Shown one piece after another: positions 1-9,376 of a DNA stretch of 58,938 nucleotides. This DNA is from CAZPHU01 sp964419255 (lineage in GTDB: Bacteria > Fibrobacterota > Chitinivibrionia > Chitinivibrionales > CAYFVL01). The translations under genes and the position numbers were made by a program. Location: positions 1 to 58,938 of the forward strand of contig CAYQOU010000022.1 in the NCBI GenBank assembly GCA_964419255.1. Direction: 5' to 3'. The notes under the pieces are model-generated. The model made no database searches, had not been told where the DNA came from, and saw only the letters and a program-made list of their open reading frames with translations. Position 1 is the first letter of the stretch. Each line of letters starts with the position of its first letter.

Positions 1-128
1 TCGTCATCTATGTCGTCATCTTCCTCGTCATCTATGTCATCATCGAAGAAGTCTTCCTGATCCTCATCCTCAACGGCATCGTATTCTTCTATGCCGGCAA
101 ATTCATCCCAATCATCATCACGTAACAT
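1..128 (-). CDS. Acidic small protein, C-terminus beyond the window edge (partial)
   Basis: The reading frame runs off the left edge, so only the first ~42 residues are visible. They begin MLRDDDWDEFAGIEEYDAVE and then become almost purely Asp/Glu with scattered Ile and Phe; the DNA is a short GAT/GAC/GAA repeat. A strong ribosome-binding site (AAGGAGG on the minus strand, 144-138) lies 9 bases before the ATG at 128 and only 3 bases before an alternative in-frame ATG at 134, so 128 is preferred. No domain is recognised; such tails can bind cations or basic proteins, but that is a guess. A weak sigma-54-like promoter lies about 300 bases upstream. Confidence 0.6.
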   Translation of the reverse strand, partial: MLRDDDWDEFAGIEEYDAVEDEDQEDFFDDDIDDEEDDDIDD

Positions 129-560
129 GGACATCCCCCTCCTTCTTGGGTTAGATTATATGTTCGATACCTGCCCTTCCTGTCCCGCTCTCCTGTCCCG
201 CAGCAAAAGGGCAGGAGTCGGAGGAAAAACATGCGTTTTTCATTATCAGGTTTTTGAGTTTCTGTTTTCCTGTTTTCGAGACCCTGGACGCTCGGGTTTT
301 TTCGGAATCGGGTCCTGCGCACGATTGTATGTCGCGTTAAGAAACTCAATGCAGAAAAAAATATGTTCGGTCCCGGATTTTAAGTATAAAGAATACTGTA
401 TTAGTGAAAAAAAATTACATTATCAACATCATTTTAGCAACTTCCGGACCATCGAAAATGAGCTGTTCCGTCCCTTTTTCTTGTCACCAAAACTGTTTTG
501 TGGTATGCTCAAAAAGGAAGCCCGTTTGGAGTCTTTCCATAAGAGGAGGTGAGAGGTAAT
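129..560. other. Intergenic region between divergent small genes
   Basis: AT-richer spacer between the acidic gene (minus) and the hypothetical gene at 561 (plus). The open frames that cross it (for example 91-552 plus, 89-349 minus) lack ribosome-binding sites and have unnatural composition, so I call no gene. A weak sigma-54-like sequence lies at 436-451 on the minus strand. Confidence 0.5.
436..451 (-). promoter_or_regulatory. Weak sigma-54-like promoter (TGGTCC-GGAAG-TTGCT)
   Basis: On the minus strand the GG and GC dinucleotides have the spacing expected for -24/-12 elements, and TTGCT matches the -12 box. Two of the six -24 bases differ from TGGCAC. It points towards the acidic gene, about 300 bases away. 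It is listed because many better matches occur in the window. Confidence 0.3.
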
Positions 561-872
561 ATGGGGCGCTGGTATGATAGTAATAAAAAATTGGCCTGCT
601 GCCTTGAGAGTTTGAGGTGCCTGGAGAGCGGGAAAAGAGAGCGGATCGTCCGCGATCTGATCGAGCTTATCCGCTCTGAGGAGCCGGCAGTCCTGGAGGA
701 TTTTGTCTTGGAATTTCCCCTGGATGTCTACCGGCGGAGGTGGTACGATAAAGATCCTTACTTGTGGATAATTTTCAACGGTATGCGATTCGCATCGGAA
801 TCTCTTGTGAATAGGGTTATACATTACTTCGATATAAACCGCACGGCTCCCGCCACCGTGCAGAGCCGGTAG
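561..872 (+). CDS. Hypothetical protein, 103 aa
   Basis: I do not recognise the family. The protein begins MGRWYDSNKKLACCLESLRC and is predicted mainly helical, with a Cys pair near residues 12-13 and a motif-like segment RRRWYDKDPYLWIIFNGMRF in the middle. An AGGAGGT sequence at 544-550 lies 10 bases before the ATG at 561, which decides the start over an in-frame ATG-less extension from 549. The gene stands alone and is followed by a hairpin that probably ends transcription. No signal peptide or membrane segment is evident. Codon use resembles the neighbours, so it is probably a real small cytoplasmic protein of unknown role. Confidence 0.6.
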   Translation: MGRWYDSNKKLACCLESLRCLESGKRERIVRDLIELIRSEEPAVLEDFVLEFPLDVYRRRWYDKDPYLWIIFNGMRFASESLVNRVIHYFDINRTAPATVQSR

Positions 873-893
873 GCAGCTTGCATGCGGATTAGG

Positions 894-936
894 ATGGCGG
901 CGCAGGGTATGCTACGCCGCCCATGCCTATTTTTTG
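894..936. terminator. Bidirectional hairpin terminator
   Basis: A nine-base perfect stem (ATGGCGGCG with CGCCGCCAT) surrounds a 12-base loop and is followed on the plus strand by a T-rich stretch (930-936). It sits between two convergent genes, the plus-strand unknown ending at 872 and the minus-strand DUF2934 gene ending at 927. Confidence 0.7.
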
Positions 937-1256
937 CTACTCTTTTTCGCCGCCTTCTTCTCCGCAGTCTTCTTCACAGCCTTGCTCTTTTTTGCCCCGG
1001 TTTTTGATTTCGGTGCCGATTCGCCGGATGTTGTTCCCGATCCTTTGGCCGATTTGCTGACGGTGGTCGATGGAGTCTTGCCCCCAGAAGTCTTAGCTAC
1101 CGATTTTTCCACTCTTTTCTTGTCCGGTGTACTCTTGGTTTTTATCTCTTTTTCGGCTTGAAGCCAGTCGTCGAAATCACTCCCGTTTTGTCCACCTCTC
1201 TGCTGATACAGCTGGTATGCTCTTTTGGCTATCTTTTCTTGTGTTGAGGCTGTCAT
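927..1256 (-). CDS. DUF2934 protein with Lys/Ala-rich tail
   Basis: Residues ~5-40 (KIAKRAYQLYQQRGGQNGSD, then FDDWLQAEKEI) match the DUF2934 pattern of small proteins with an A-Y-x-L-x-x-x-R-G core and a DWLQAE end. The remaining ~65 residues are Lys/Ala/Ser/Thr-rich and end in KKAAKKSSKK, resembling bacterial histone-H1-like tails, so nucleic-acid binding is possible but inferred. The start at 1256 is chosen because AAGGAG lies 7 bases upstream; the frame extends 19 codons further without a ribosome site. A good sigma-54-like promoter lies ~300 bases upstream on the same strand. DUF2934 proteins commonly occur in stress-gene clusters; their biochemical role is unknown. Confidence 0.75.
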   Translation of the reverse strand: MTASTQEKIAKRAYQLYQQRGGQNGSDFDDWLQAEKEIKTKSTPDKKRVEKSVAKTSGGKTPSTTVSKSAKGSGTTSGESAPKSKTGAKKSKAVKKTAEKKAAKKSSKK

Positions 1257-1559
1257 TTGCGAACTCCTTTTTATGTGCTGTAAGGTAAATGTAATCGGTC
1301 GATTTGATGACAACTGTCTTGTAGCTGAATCGGGCTATTCTCTCCCGGCGATTCGCACAAATCCCCTGGAGCATAGGGGCTCCAGCAATCCTGAGAAGCC
1401 ACCGGATGGTCCTCCGCGCGATCACTCTGTTCCTCCTGTCCAAGGGGATTGCATGAATCATCCCCTCATGCCCGCCAATTCGGGTAATAGAACACATCAT
1501 GCACCTCATCGAACTTGAGGTGGTTTACATATGAGCCACTCTCAAGCCGGAAAAATGTA

Positions 1560-1575
1560 AGCAATTCGCATGCCA
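1560..1575 (-). promoter_or_regulatory. Sigma-54-like promoter (TGGCAT-GCGAA-TTGCT)
   Basis: The minus strand reads TGGCATGCGAATTGCT. It differs from the TGGCAC-N5-TTGCW consensus by one base, and the GG-N10-GC spacing is exact. It would transcribe towards the DUF2934 gene, with a leader of about 290 bases. Confidence 0.55.
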
Positions 1576-1721
1576 CCGCCTGCGCCCCGTGTATGGTCTG
1601 CTGTTTTTCTTTCCCATCAGAAAACTCCCTCGACATCCACCAGGCGTGCACATCTGTCCCAACTCCCCCCCCTCCGTGCCGCTTTTTGCATTTTTCCTGC
1701 GTAAAGCAGGAAAGCAGGTAT

Positions 1722-1737
1722 GTGCATGGTTTTTGCT
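1722..1737 (+). promoter_or_regulatory. Weak sigma-54-like promoter before glgE (GTGCAT-GGTTT-TTGCT)
   Basis: The -12 half (TTGCT) is perfect and the spacing is right, but the -24 half has T in place of the first conserved G. If used, it would give a leader of about 175 bases before the glgE operon. No better promoter is obvious in the 666-base gap. Confidence 0.35.
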
Positions 1738-1922
1738 TTCTATTCCCCCATCTTAACCTCGCCTGCGGCTATTCGGCTGAACGTTTTTTTGCCGGAGATT
1801 CGCTGCGGTGTAAAAAAGGAAGAGAGGGTATTCTCATTTTGAGAAAATCAATGGTGTGCAGGAGTATCAAATAATGCTATGTCCGGCTGGTGAATGCCTA
1901 AAAACATGAGGAGAGCTGTGGA

Positions 1923-3905
1923 ATGGATTTCGAGGGACGCACACGGGTTGTTATCGAGGGAGTATGGCCACAGATCGATTGTGGCGAGTTTCCCGTAAAG
2001 AGAGTGGTCGGAGAAACCGTTTCTGTACAGGCCGACATATTTGCAGATGGTCACGACAGTATTGATGCACTGCTGTTATACAAGACCGAAAATTCGGTAC
2101 ATTGGCAGCAGCAATGGATGAGTCCTATGGTAAACGATCGCTGGGAGGCACACTTTAGTATTCAGGAGCTTGTCGACTATCGGTACACCATCACGGCATG
2201 GGTCGATCCGTTCAGAACATGGCAGAGGGATTTTCTCAAAAAACTGCATGCCGGGCAGGATATCGAGGTCGACACAAGAGTCGGGCTGAATCTGATCGAG
2301 CAGGCGGCACGAAGCGATGATCCTGTTGTCGCCTCCCTAAAAGGGGCTGCCGATGCAATCGCAGGAGAGACCGACCGACAGTTTCTGGCTCGGCGGGTAG
2401 AGTCTGCCGAGCTTAGTCGCCTGATGCGAACCTTCGGGCCGCGGCGTTTTGCACACACATACGCTCGCGAACTTCGAGTCTCGGTGGAACGCCCCAAAGC
2501 TCTTTTCAGCAGCTGGTATGAGCTTTTCCCCCGCTCCTTTGGCCAAAAGCCCTTCGAGCACGGGACGTTTCGCGACTGCGTGAAGCAGCTTGACCGAATC
2601 GCAAAAATGGGTTTCGACATTGTTTATCTGCCGCCGATTCATCCTATCGGTATATCGCATCGTAAGGGTAAGAACAACAGCACCACTGCACGGCCCGGTG
2701 AGCCGGGTAGTCCCTGGGCGATAGGCTCGGAAAAGGGGGGCCATGATGCGGTTCACCCACGGCTTGGTAGCGTGGAGGATTTTGCTTTGCTGCTGCAAAG
2801 CGCGCGCTCAAAGGGGATCGATATCGCCATAGATCTGGCGCTTCAGTGTTCGCCGGATCATCCCTGGGTGCATCAGCATCCCGAATGGTTCAAAAGACGT
2901 CCCGACGGGACAATCCAGTATGCCGAAAACCCGCCCAAAAAATATGAGGATATCGTTCCCATCAACTTCGAAACGGATCAGTGGGAGTCGTTGTGGGTGG
3001 AGCTTCGACGCGTGGTGCTGTTCTGGGCGGAGAAGGGGGTGCGGATAATCAGGGTGGATAACCCGCATACAAAACCGTTTGCGTTCTGGCAGTGGCTGAT
3101 TGCCGAGGTCCGTAAGTGCTACCCCGATATGATTTTTCTTTCCGAGGCATTTACCCGTCCCAAAGTTATGTATCGTCTGGCCAAAGCCGGCTTTTCCCAG
3201 TCATACACCTATTTTACCTGGCGCAATACAAAGCGGGAGCTTACTCAATATATGGAGGAGCTTATTGATTCGCCGGCCAGGGAATTTTTCCGCCCGAATT
3301 TCTGGCCAAACACTCCCGATATCCTTCCGGAATATTTACAATACAGCGGCCGCAGCGGCTTCATTATCCGCCTGGTTCTGGCTGCCACTCTCTCCTCAAA
3401 TTACGGTATGTATGGGCCGGCCTATGAGCTAATGGCACATGATGCGGTGGAGGGCAGGGAGGAGTATCTCGACAGCGAAAAGTATGAGATAAAAAACTGG
3501 AATCTGGAGGATCCCGAAAGTCTCGAAGAGATCGTTACCATGATAAACCATATCCGCCGGCAAAACAAGGCGTTGAAGAGCACCTGGAACCTCCGCTTTC
3601 ATGAAGTGGATAACGACTATATTCTTTTTTACAGCAAGGCTACGCCTGATCTGCAAAACATCCTGATGATGGTGGTGAATCTGGATCCGTTTCATACACA
3701 GAGTGGCTGGGTGCGAATGCCGCTGCAGGAATTTGGAATCGACCCTGCACAGACCTATCTTATGAATGATCTGATAAGCCGGGACCATTACCTGTGGCAG
3801 GGGGAGCGTAACTTCGTACAGCTCAATCCCCATGTGTTGCCGGCCCATATTTTCCATGTCCGTCGCCGATTGAGACGGGAGAGTGATTTTGACTACTTTA
3901 TGTAG
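1923..3905 (+). CDS. glgE: GlgE: alpha-1,4-glucan:maltose-1-phosphate maltosyltransferase
   Basis: GlgE transfers maltose from maltose-1-phosphate to the non-reducing end of alpha-1,4-glucan (EC 2.4.99.16) in the cytoplasm. The 660-residue length is typical. An N-terminal beta-sandwich domain (~1-190) precedes a GH13_3 barrel. The family signature RVDNPHTKPF is present with the nucleophile Asp at residue 379, and the acid/base Glu is residue 408 in FLSEAF. The ATG at 1923 is supported by GAGGAGAG six bases upstream. It is the first gene of a tightly spaced operon; treS-mak follows after 17 bases and supplies maltose-1-phosphate. I see no glgC, glgA or glgM in the window, so trehalose looks like the feed for glucan made here. 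Confidence 0.95.
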   Translation: MDFEGRTRVVIEGVWPQIDCGEFPVKRVVGETVSVQADIFADGHDSIDALLLYKTENSVHWQQQWMSPMVNDRWEAHFSIQELVDYRYTITAWVDPFRTWQRDFLKKLHAGQDIEVDTRVGLNLIEQAARSDDPVVASLKGAADAIAGETDRQFLARRVESAELSRLMRTFGPRRFAHTYARELRVSVERPKALFSSWYELFPRSFGQKPFEHGTFRDCVKQLDRIAKMGFDIVYLPPIHPIGISHRKGKNNSTTARPGEPGSPWAIGSEKGGHDAVHPRLGSVEDFALLLQSARSKGIDIAIDLALQCSPDHPWVHQHPEWFKRRPDGTIQYAENPPKKYEDIVPINFETDQWESLWVELRRVVLFWAEKGVRIIRVDNPHTKPFAFWQWLIAEVRKCYPDMIFLSEAFTRPKVMYRLAKAGFSQSYTYFTWRNTKRELTQYMEELIDSPAREFFRPNFWPNTPDILPEYLQYSGRSGFIIRLVLAATLSSNYGMYGPAYELMAHDAVEGREEYLDSEKYEIKNWNLEDPESLEEIVTMINHIRRQNKALKSTWNLRFHEVDNDYILFYSKATPDLQNILMMVVNLDPFHTQSGWVRMPLQEFGIDPAQTYLMNDLISRDHYLWQGERNFVQLNPHVLPAHIFHVRRRLRRESDFDYFM

Positions 3906-3922
3906 AAAGGTGTGATTGACTG

Positions 3923-6900
3923 ATGAGAGAACATCCGCTGGAAGACGATCCGCTGTGGTATAAGGATGCTATAATATATGAGCTTCACGTGCGAGCATTT
4001 CGTGATTCAAACGCCGATGGAATGGGCGATTTCAGAGGGCTCACGCAGAAGCTGGACTATCTGGAAGGCCTGGGAGTCACCGCGGTATGGCTTCTGCCGT
4101 TTTATCCCTCCCCGCTTCGGGATGATGGCTACGATATTGCCGATTATTTCGATGTGCATGCCGATTACGGCACCTTGAAAGATTTCAAACACTTTCTTCG
4201 TCAGGCCCATAAGCGGGGTATTCGGGTGATAACCGAGCTGGTTCTCAATCATACGTCAAGCGAACATGTGTGGTTTCAGAAGGCCCGCAACGCCAGGCCG
4301 GGGACCAGAACCCGCGACATGTATGTCTGGAACAACACGCCCGAAAAATATCAGGATGCGCGTATTATCTTCAAGGATTTTGAAAGCTCGAACTGGTCCT
4401 GGGATGCACAGGCGCAGCAATATTTTTGGCACCGGTTCTACTCACACCAACCCGATCTCAACTACGAAAACCCCGCCGTGCAGAAAGCGATGTTTAAGGT
4501 TATAGACTTCTGGTTTGCCATGGGGGTGGATGGGCTGCGCCTCGATGCTGTGCCCTACTTATACGAAGAAGAAGGTACAAATTGTGAGAACCTCCAGCGG
4601 ACACATCAATACTTAAAGGAACTTCGCGAGCATGTCGATAAAAATCACAAGAACAAGATGTTTCTTGCCGAGGCCAATCAGTGGCCTGAGGATGCGGTCG
4701 AATATCTGGGACAGGGGGATGAATGCCACATGGCATTTCATTTTCCTCTCATGCCCCGTATCTTCATGTCGATGCACATGGAGGATAGTTTTCCTGTTAT
4801 TGACATATTGAGAACAACCCCTGAGATACCGCAGAGCTGTCAGTGGGCCATTTTTCTGCGCAATCACGATGAGCTGACACTGGAGATGGTGACCGATGAG
4901 GAGCGTGACTACATGTACAGAATGTATGCGCGCGATTCGCAGGCCAAAATCAACCTGGGTATACGTCGTCGTCTGGCGCCTCTTCTGGGAAACAATCGCC
5001 GCAAAATAGAGTTGGTGAACATTCTGCTGTTTTCTTTTCCGGGTACGCCGGTGCTTTACTATGGGGATGAGATCGGCATGGGGGACAACTATTATCTGGG
5101 CGACCGTAACGGGGTGAGAACACCCATGCAGTGGACACCCGACCGAAACGCCGGGTTTTCCAATGCCAATCCCCACCGGCTTTATCTGCCGATAATAATC
5201 GATCCCGAGTACCATTACGAATCGATCAATGTGGAAAACCAGGATGCCAATCTCTCTTCTCTGCTCTGGTGGATGCGCCGGGTTATTGACATGCGCAAGA
5301 GATACAAGGCATTTGGCCGCGGCAGTCTGGAGATGCTGTATTCGGATAACCCGAAGGTGTTGACATTTGTCCGCTCCTATCAGGACGAACAAATACTGGT
5401 GGTGGCTAACCTCTCCCGTTTCTCTCAGGTGGTGACCCTTCATCTCACCGACTATGAGGGCTATGTGCCGGAGGAGGTTTTCAGCCACAACAATTTTCCG
5501 CTCATTGGAAAAAGACCGTATACACTGACCCTGGGTCCATACAATCACTATTGGCTGCTGTTGAAGAAAAAAGAGGAAGGAGTGGGAGTGGGACCAACGG
5601 AAGTTATACCCGAAATCACCGTGCGCAAGAGCTGGGAGTCGATTCTTGCGGGCAAAACGAAGGAAAAATTCGAGGAAAAGATTCTTCCCCAGTACCTGCG
5701 CAGGTGTCGCTGGTTTGCGGCCAAATCCCGTACTATTCGGCGGGTCAGCATCATCGAGGATGCGGTGTTTGACTCAAAGTCCTCCGGGGCGCATATTCTG
5801 CTTCTTGAGCTCAGCTACAGTGAAGGACAGGTCGAACATTATTGTCTGCCCATAAGCTTCAGCTGGGAAAACACCGGTCCCGATGCCTTTGGTACCGAAC
5901 AGCCGCCTCTTCCCGGCACCATATGTAAGATTTCGGTTTCCAGTCAGAGTGGAATCGTCTACGACGGTACCTATGATGAGCGTCTGCAACAGGAGATGCT
6001 TCAGGTGATTGCCAAACGAAGAAAAATTCAGGGAAACAGAGGTGTATTTACCGGATCACCGAGTAAATTGCTGCGCACACTTATCGACATAAAAGAATAC
6101 CACCCATCCCGTCAACTTAAAGCCGAGCAGAGCAACACCTCCATTGTGTATGGGGAAAAACTTTTCATGAAGCTGTATCGTCGTCTGGATGAGGGGACAA
6201 ACCCCGAACTCGAGGTGATGCGGTTTCTGTCCGACCGTGCCGGCTATACTCACATTCCGCCCTATGCGGGAGCGCTGGAGTATCGCCGCAACACGGGAGA
6301 GCCGGTGACGGTGGCTCTGTTGCAGGGATTTGTGGAAAATGCCGGTAACGCCTGGACATACACGCTGGATATGATGGTGCGGTATTTCGAACAGGTATTG
6401 CAGCGAAAAGAAGAGCTTGTCGAAGTCACTCGCCGCTATCCCTCCATGCTGGATGTTACGCTCGATGATGTGCCCACTATATTACGGGAGATAATCGGCG
6501 AGCTGTATCTCGAGCAGACAGCTCTTCTGGGACGGCGCACCGCGGAGATGCATCTTGCCCTGGGCTCATCCAGGTCTGTGGCATCGTTTGCCCCCGAACC
6601 TTTTACCCTTCTGTACCAGCGTTCGATGTATCAATCGATGCAGAGTCTTGTTCGGCGCACCTTCCAGATGTTCAGCCGATCAACCCGGCAGTTACCCGAA
6701 TCGATAAGGTCACGTGCAAACACCATTCTTGGGCAGGAGTCCAAGATTCTTACCATTATGAAACAGATCACCGGCAAGAAGATACCTGCCATGAAAATAA
6801 GAATCCATGGCGATTATCATCTGGGGCAGGTACTTTATACGGGCAAAGATTTCGTGATTATGGATTTTGAGGGAGAACCGGCGCGTGCTCTCAGCGAGCG

Positions 6901-7255
6901 CAAGCTCAAGCATTCTCCCTTTAAGGATGTTGCCGGGATGATACGTTCCTATCACTATGCCGGCTTCGGATCGCTGTTTCTCAATACCGCCTTTCGCCCG
7001 GAGGATATCGAGGTGTTGCAGCAGTGGATCGAGCCCTGGTATCATTATACCGCGGGCATTTTCCTGCGCTCATATCTTGATACGGTTCAGGATGCTCCCT
7101 TTGTGCCGGATAATCGTCAGGACTTGGAACCGTTATTGCAGGTGTATTTGCTCGAAAAGGCGGTTTACGAGTTGGGCTACGAACTCAACAATCGTCCCGA
7201 CTGGGTGTCGATACCGCTTAAGGGAATAGACGATGTTATTCGAGGTACTTTGTAA
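3923..7255 (+). CDS. treS: TreS-Mak fusion: trehalose synthase/maltokinase
   Basis: The 1110-residue protein joins two enzymes. The N-terminal half (~1-545) is a GH13_16 trehalose synthase, which interconverts trehalose and maltose. Its nucleophile Asp208 lies in GLRLDAVPYL, the acid/base Glu250 in FLAEANQWPED and the transition-state Asp316 in RNHDELTLE. The C-terminal half (~575-1110) is a maltokinase (Pep2/Mak, EC 2.7.1.175) of the aminoglycoside-phosphotransferase fold; IHGDYHLGQ carries the catalytic Asp964 and VIMDFEGEP the metal-binding Asp981. The fusion channels trehalose to maltose and then to maltose-1-phosphate, the substrate of the preceding glgE product. Such TreS-Mak fusions are known in several phyla. 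Spacing to neighbours is 17 and 23 bases. Confidence 0.95.
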   Translation: MREHPLEDDPLWYKDAIIYELHVRAFRDSNADGMGDFRGLTQKLDYLEGLGVTAVWLLPFYPSPLRDDGYDIADYFDVHADYGTLKDFKHFLRQAHKRGIRVITELVLNHTSSEHVWFQKARNARPGTRTRDMYVWNNTPEKYQDARIIFKDFESSNWSWDAQAQQYFWHRFYSHQPDLNYENPAVQKAMFKVIDFWFAMGVDGLRLDAVPYLYEEEGTNCENLQRTHQYLKELREHVDKNHKNKMFLAEANQWPEDAVEYLGQGDECHMAFHFPLMPRIFMSMHMEDSFPVIDILRTTPEIPQSCQWAIFLRNHDELTLEMVTDEERDYMYRMYARDSQAKINLGIRRRLAPLLGNNRRKIELVNILLFSFPGTPVLYYGDEIGMGDNYYLGDRNGVRTPMQWTPDRNAGFSNANPHRLYLPIIIDPEYHYESINVENQDANLSSLLWWMRRVIDMRKRYKAFGRGSLEMLYSDNPKVLTFVRSYQDEQILVVANLSRFSQVVTLHLTDYEGYVPEEVFSHNNFPLIGKRPYTLTLGPYNHYWLLLKKKEEGVGVGPTEVIPEITVRKSWESILAGKTKEKFEEKILPQYLRRCRWFAAKSRTIRRVSIIEDAVFDSKSSGAHILLLELSYSEGQVEHYCLPISFSWENTGPDAFGTEQPPLPGTICKISVSSQSGIVYDGTYDERLQQEMLQVIAKRRKIQGNRGVFTGSPSKLLRTLIDIKEYHPSRQLKAEQSNTSIVYGEKLFMKLYRRLDEGTNPELEVMRFLSDRAGYTHIPPYAGALEYRRNTGEPVTVALLQGFVENAGNAWTYTLDMMVRYFEQVLQRKEELVEVTRRYPSMLDVTLDDVPTILREIIGELYLEQTALLGRRTAEMHLALGSSRSVASFAPEPFTLLYQRSMYQSMQSLVRRTFQMFSRSTRQLPESIRSRANTILGQESKILTIMKQITGKKIPAMKIRIHGDYHLGQVLYTGKDFVIMDFEGEPARALSERKLKHSPFKDVAGMIRSYHYAGFGSLFLNTAFRPEDIEVLQQWIEPWYHYTAGIFLRSYLDTVQDAPFVPDNRQDLEPLLQVYLLEKAVYELGYELNNRPDWVSIPLKGIDDVIRGTL

Positions 7256-7278
7256 TAGTTTGTGAATGGGAGCAGGTT

Positions 7279-9213
7279 ATGTCAGCTGAATCGACAAGCA
7301 TTCTTTCTGTAGATCATACCAAGACACTTCTGACCGACTATGACATTCATCTTTTCAAAGAAGGAAGTCATTTTCATCTTTTCGAGAAACTTGGTTCACA
7401 TCAGACGATAATCGACGGCGTGAAGGGAACCTATTTTGCCGTATGGGCACCCAATGCAGAGCGGGTTTCGGTGGTCGGAAATTTCAACAACTGGGACAAC
7501 TCCGCCCATCCACTTGGCGCCCGCTGGGACGGTTCGGGAATATGGGAGGGGTTTATTGCCGGGCTGCAGAAAGGGGAGCTTTACAAGTATCATATCCTTT
7601 CCCGCGCCCAGGGATACTCTACCGACAAGGGGGATCCATACGCATATCACTGGGAGCTGTCTCCCAGAACCGCATCCGTGGTATGGGACCTCGAATACGA
7701 CTGGGGCGACGGGCAGTGGATGACTAAGCGCCATAAACATAATAATCTCCATGCGCCGATGTCGATCTACGAGCTGCATCCGGGCTCCTGGCGACGGGTC
7801 CCCGAAGAGGGTAACAGGTACTTGAACTATCGGGAAATGGCTCACTGGCTTGCCGACTACGTCACCGAAGTCGGCTTTACACATGTAGAGCTTTTGCCGA
7901 TTATGGAGCATCCCTTCTATGGTTCGTGGGGATATCAGACAGTCGGCTACTTTGCTCCCACCAGTCGCTACGGAACGCCACAGGATTTCATGTACATGGT
8001 TGACTATTTGCATCAGCACGGTATCGGTGTTATCCTCGACTGGGTACCCAGCCATTTTCCCTCCGATCAGCACGGCCTGATTTATTTCGACGGAACTCAT
8101 CTGTATGAGCATGCCGACCCCCGTAAGGGCTTTCACCCCGACTGGGAAACCTACATATTTAACTACGGGCGTCACGAGGTCAGGGAATTTCTGATCTCAA
8201 ACGCCTTGTACTGGCTTGAGTACTATCATGTGGATGGTCTGAGGGTGGATGCGGTGGCATCCATGCTGTATCTGGACTATTCACGTAAGCATGGGGAGTG
8301 GATTCCCAACGATCAGGGGGGGCGCGAAAATGTCGAGGCGATCCAGTTCATCCGTAGATTCAATGAAGCCGTATACGAAAAGTTTCCCGATGTGCAGACG
8401 ATTGCAGAGGAATCCACCGCCTGGCCGATGGTGTCCAGACCGGTCTATACGGGAGGGCTTGGGTTTGGTATGAAATGGAACATGGGATGGATGCATGATA
8501 TTTTGCAGTATATGTCGAAAGATCCCATCTACCGCAAATATCACCATAACCAACTCACATTCAGCCTGATGTATGCATTTACCGAAAACTATGTACTTCC
8601 CCTTTCCCACGATGAGGTGGTTTACGGAAAAGGATCGCTGATAAACAAGATGCCGGGGGATGAGTGGCAGAAGTTTGCTAATCTTCGGCTGCTTCTGGGG
8701 TTTATGTATGGTCATCCCGGAAAGAAAATGCTTTTCATGGGAGGTGAATTCGGACAGTGGCAGGAGTGGACCCACGAACGAAGCCTCGACTGGCATCTGC
8801 TTGACAACCAGTATCACCGTGGCATGCAGAAGTGGATATCCGACCTCAACAGGTTTTATCGCAGCGAGCCGGCTGTCTATGAGCGGGACTTTTCCCACGA
8901 GGGCTTTGGGTGGATCGACTGCAACGACTACGAAAAGAGTATCATCACGTTCATGCGCCATGGCCATGGGGATGGCAGATCTGTCATAATCGTATGCAAC
9001 TTTACCCCTACACCTTCCCACAACTATCGAATAGGTGTTCCTCGAAGGGGTTTCTGGCGCGAAGTGCTAAACAGCGATGCACGGGAGTATGCCGGAAGCG
9101 GGCAGGGCAATCTCGGAGGACGGGAGACCGTACCTGTTCCCTGTCACAACTATCGACAGTCACTGTCACTGACGATTCCACCTTTGAGCGTAATGGCATT
9201 AAGTCAGGAGTAA
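7279..9213 (+). CDS. glgB: GlgB: 1,4-alpha-glucan branching enzyme
   Basis: GlgB makes alpha-1,6 branches in the glucan built by GlgE. The 644-residue protein has an N-terminal CBM48 domain (VVGNFNNWD near residue 70), a GH13_9 catalytic barrel and a C-terminal beta domain. The nucleophile is Asp324 in GLRVDAVASMLYLDYSR, which is diagnostic for branching enzymes, and the acid/base is Glu377 in IAEESTAWP. A GGAGCAGG sequence precedes the ATG at 7279. It is probably co-transcribed with glgE and treS-mak; a 163-base gap follows before treZ, the only large break in the block. Confidence 0.95.
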   Translation: MSAESTSILSVDHTKTLLTDYDIHLFKEGSHFHLFEKLGSHQTIIDGVKGTYFAVWAPNAERVSVVGNFNNWDNSAHPLGARWDGSGIWEGFIAGLQKGELYKYHILSRAQGYSTDKGDPYAYHWELSPRTASVVWDLEYDWGDGQWMTKRHKHNNLHAPMSIYELHPGSWRRVPEEGNRYLNYREMAHWLADYVTEVGFTHVELLPIMEHPFYGSWGYQTVGYFAPTSRYGTPQDFMYMVDYLHQHGIGVILDWVPSHFPSDQHGLIYFDGTHLYEHADPRKGFHPDWETYIFNYGRHEVREFLISNALYWLEYYHVDGLRVDAVASMLYLDYSRKHGEWIPNDQGGRENVEAIQFIRRFNEAVYEKFPDVQTIAEESTAWPMVSRPVYTGGLGFGMKWNMGWMHDILQYMSKDPIYRKYHHNQLTFSLMYAFTENYVLPLSHDEVVYGKGSLINKMPGDEWQKFANLRLLLGFMYGHPGKKMLFMGGEFGQWQEWTHERSLDWHLLDNQYHRGMQKWISDLNRFYRSEPAVYERDFSHEGFGWIDCNDYEKSIITFMRHGHGDGRSVIIVCNFTPTPSHNYRIGVPRRGFWREVLNSDAREYAGSGQGNLGGRETVPVPCHNYRQSLSLTIPPLSVMALSQE

Positions 9214-9376
9214 AGGCTGCCGGCTGCGACGCTTGATTGCGGTATCTTTTTGTGGATGATTCAGCCAAAGTGATGAAGCGAAGCGGTATGGAGCCATCCT
9301 GAGAATATAAAGTGGCTGCCGGACCTTCATACAGCATACGCTTCCTGTATGTCTCATGTTTTTTGAAAGGATGATC

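Larger units (their letters stand above)
1257..1922. other. 666-base divergent intergenic region
   Basis: The region separates the DUF2934 gene (minus) from the glgE operon (plus). It holds a good minus-strand sigma-54-like sequence (1560-1575) and a weaker plus-strand one (1722-1737). Several short open frames cross it, the best being 1466-1651 minus with a GTG start, but that frame contains the minus-strand promoter-like sequence and shows no recognisable protein family. I see no RNA gene. Confidence 0.5.

Noticed and set aside
91..552. 153-codon plus-strand open frame
   Set aside because: No ribosome-binding site and unnatural residue composition; it crosses the promoter side of two divergent genes.
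1466..1651. 61-codon minus-strand frame with GTG start
   Set aside because: A loose GGGGAG lies upstream and codon use is fair, but a strong sigma-54-like sequence lies inside it on the same strand and no family is recognised.
4613..5548. 311-codon minus-strand frame inside treS-mak
   Set aside because: Shadow of the plus-strand gene; residues are His/Val-rich in the pattern expected of antisense frames.
7396..8175. Long minus-strand frame (259 codons) inside glgB
   Set aside because: It is antisense to a gene with intact catalytic motifs and shows no recognisable protein pattern.
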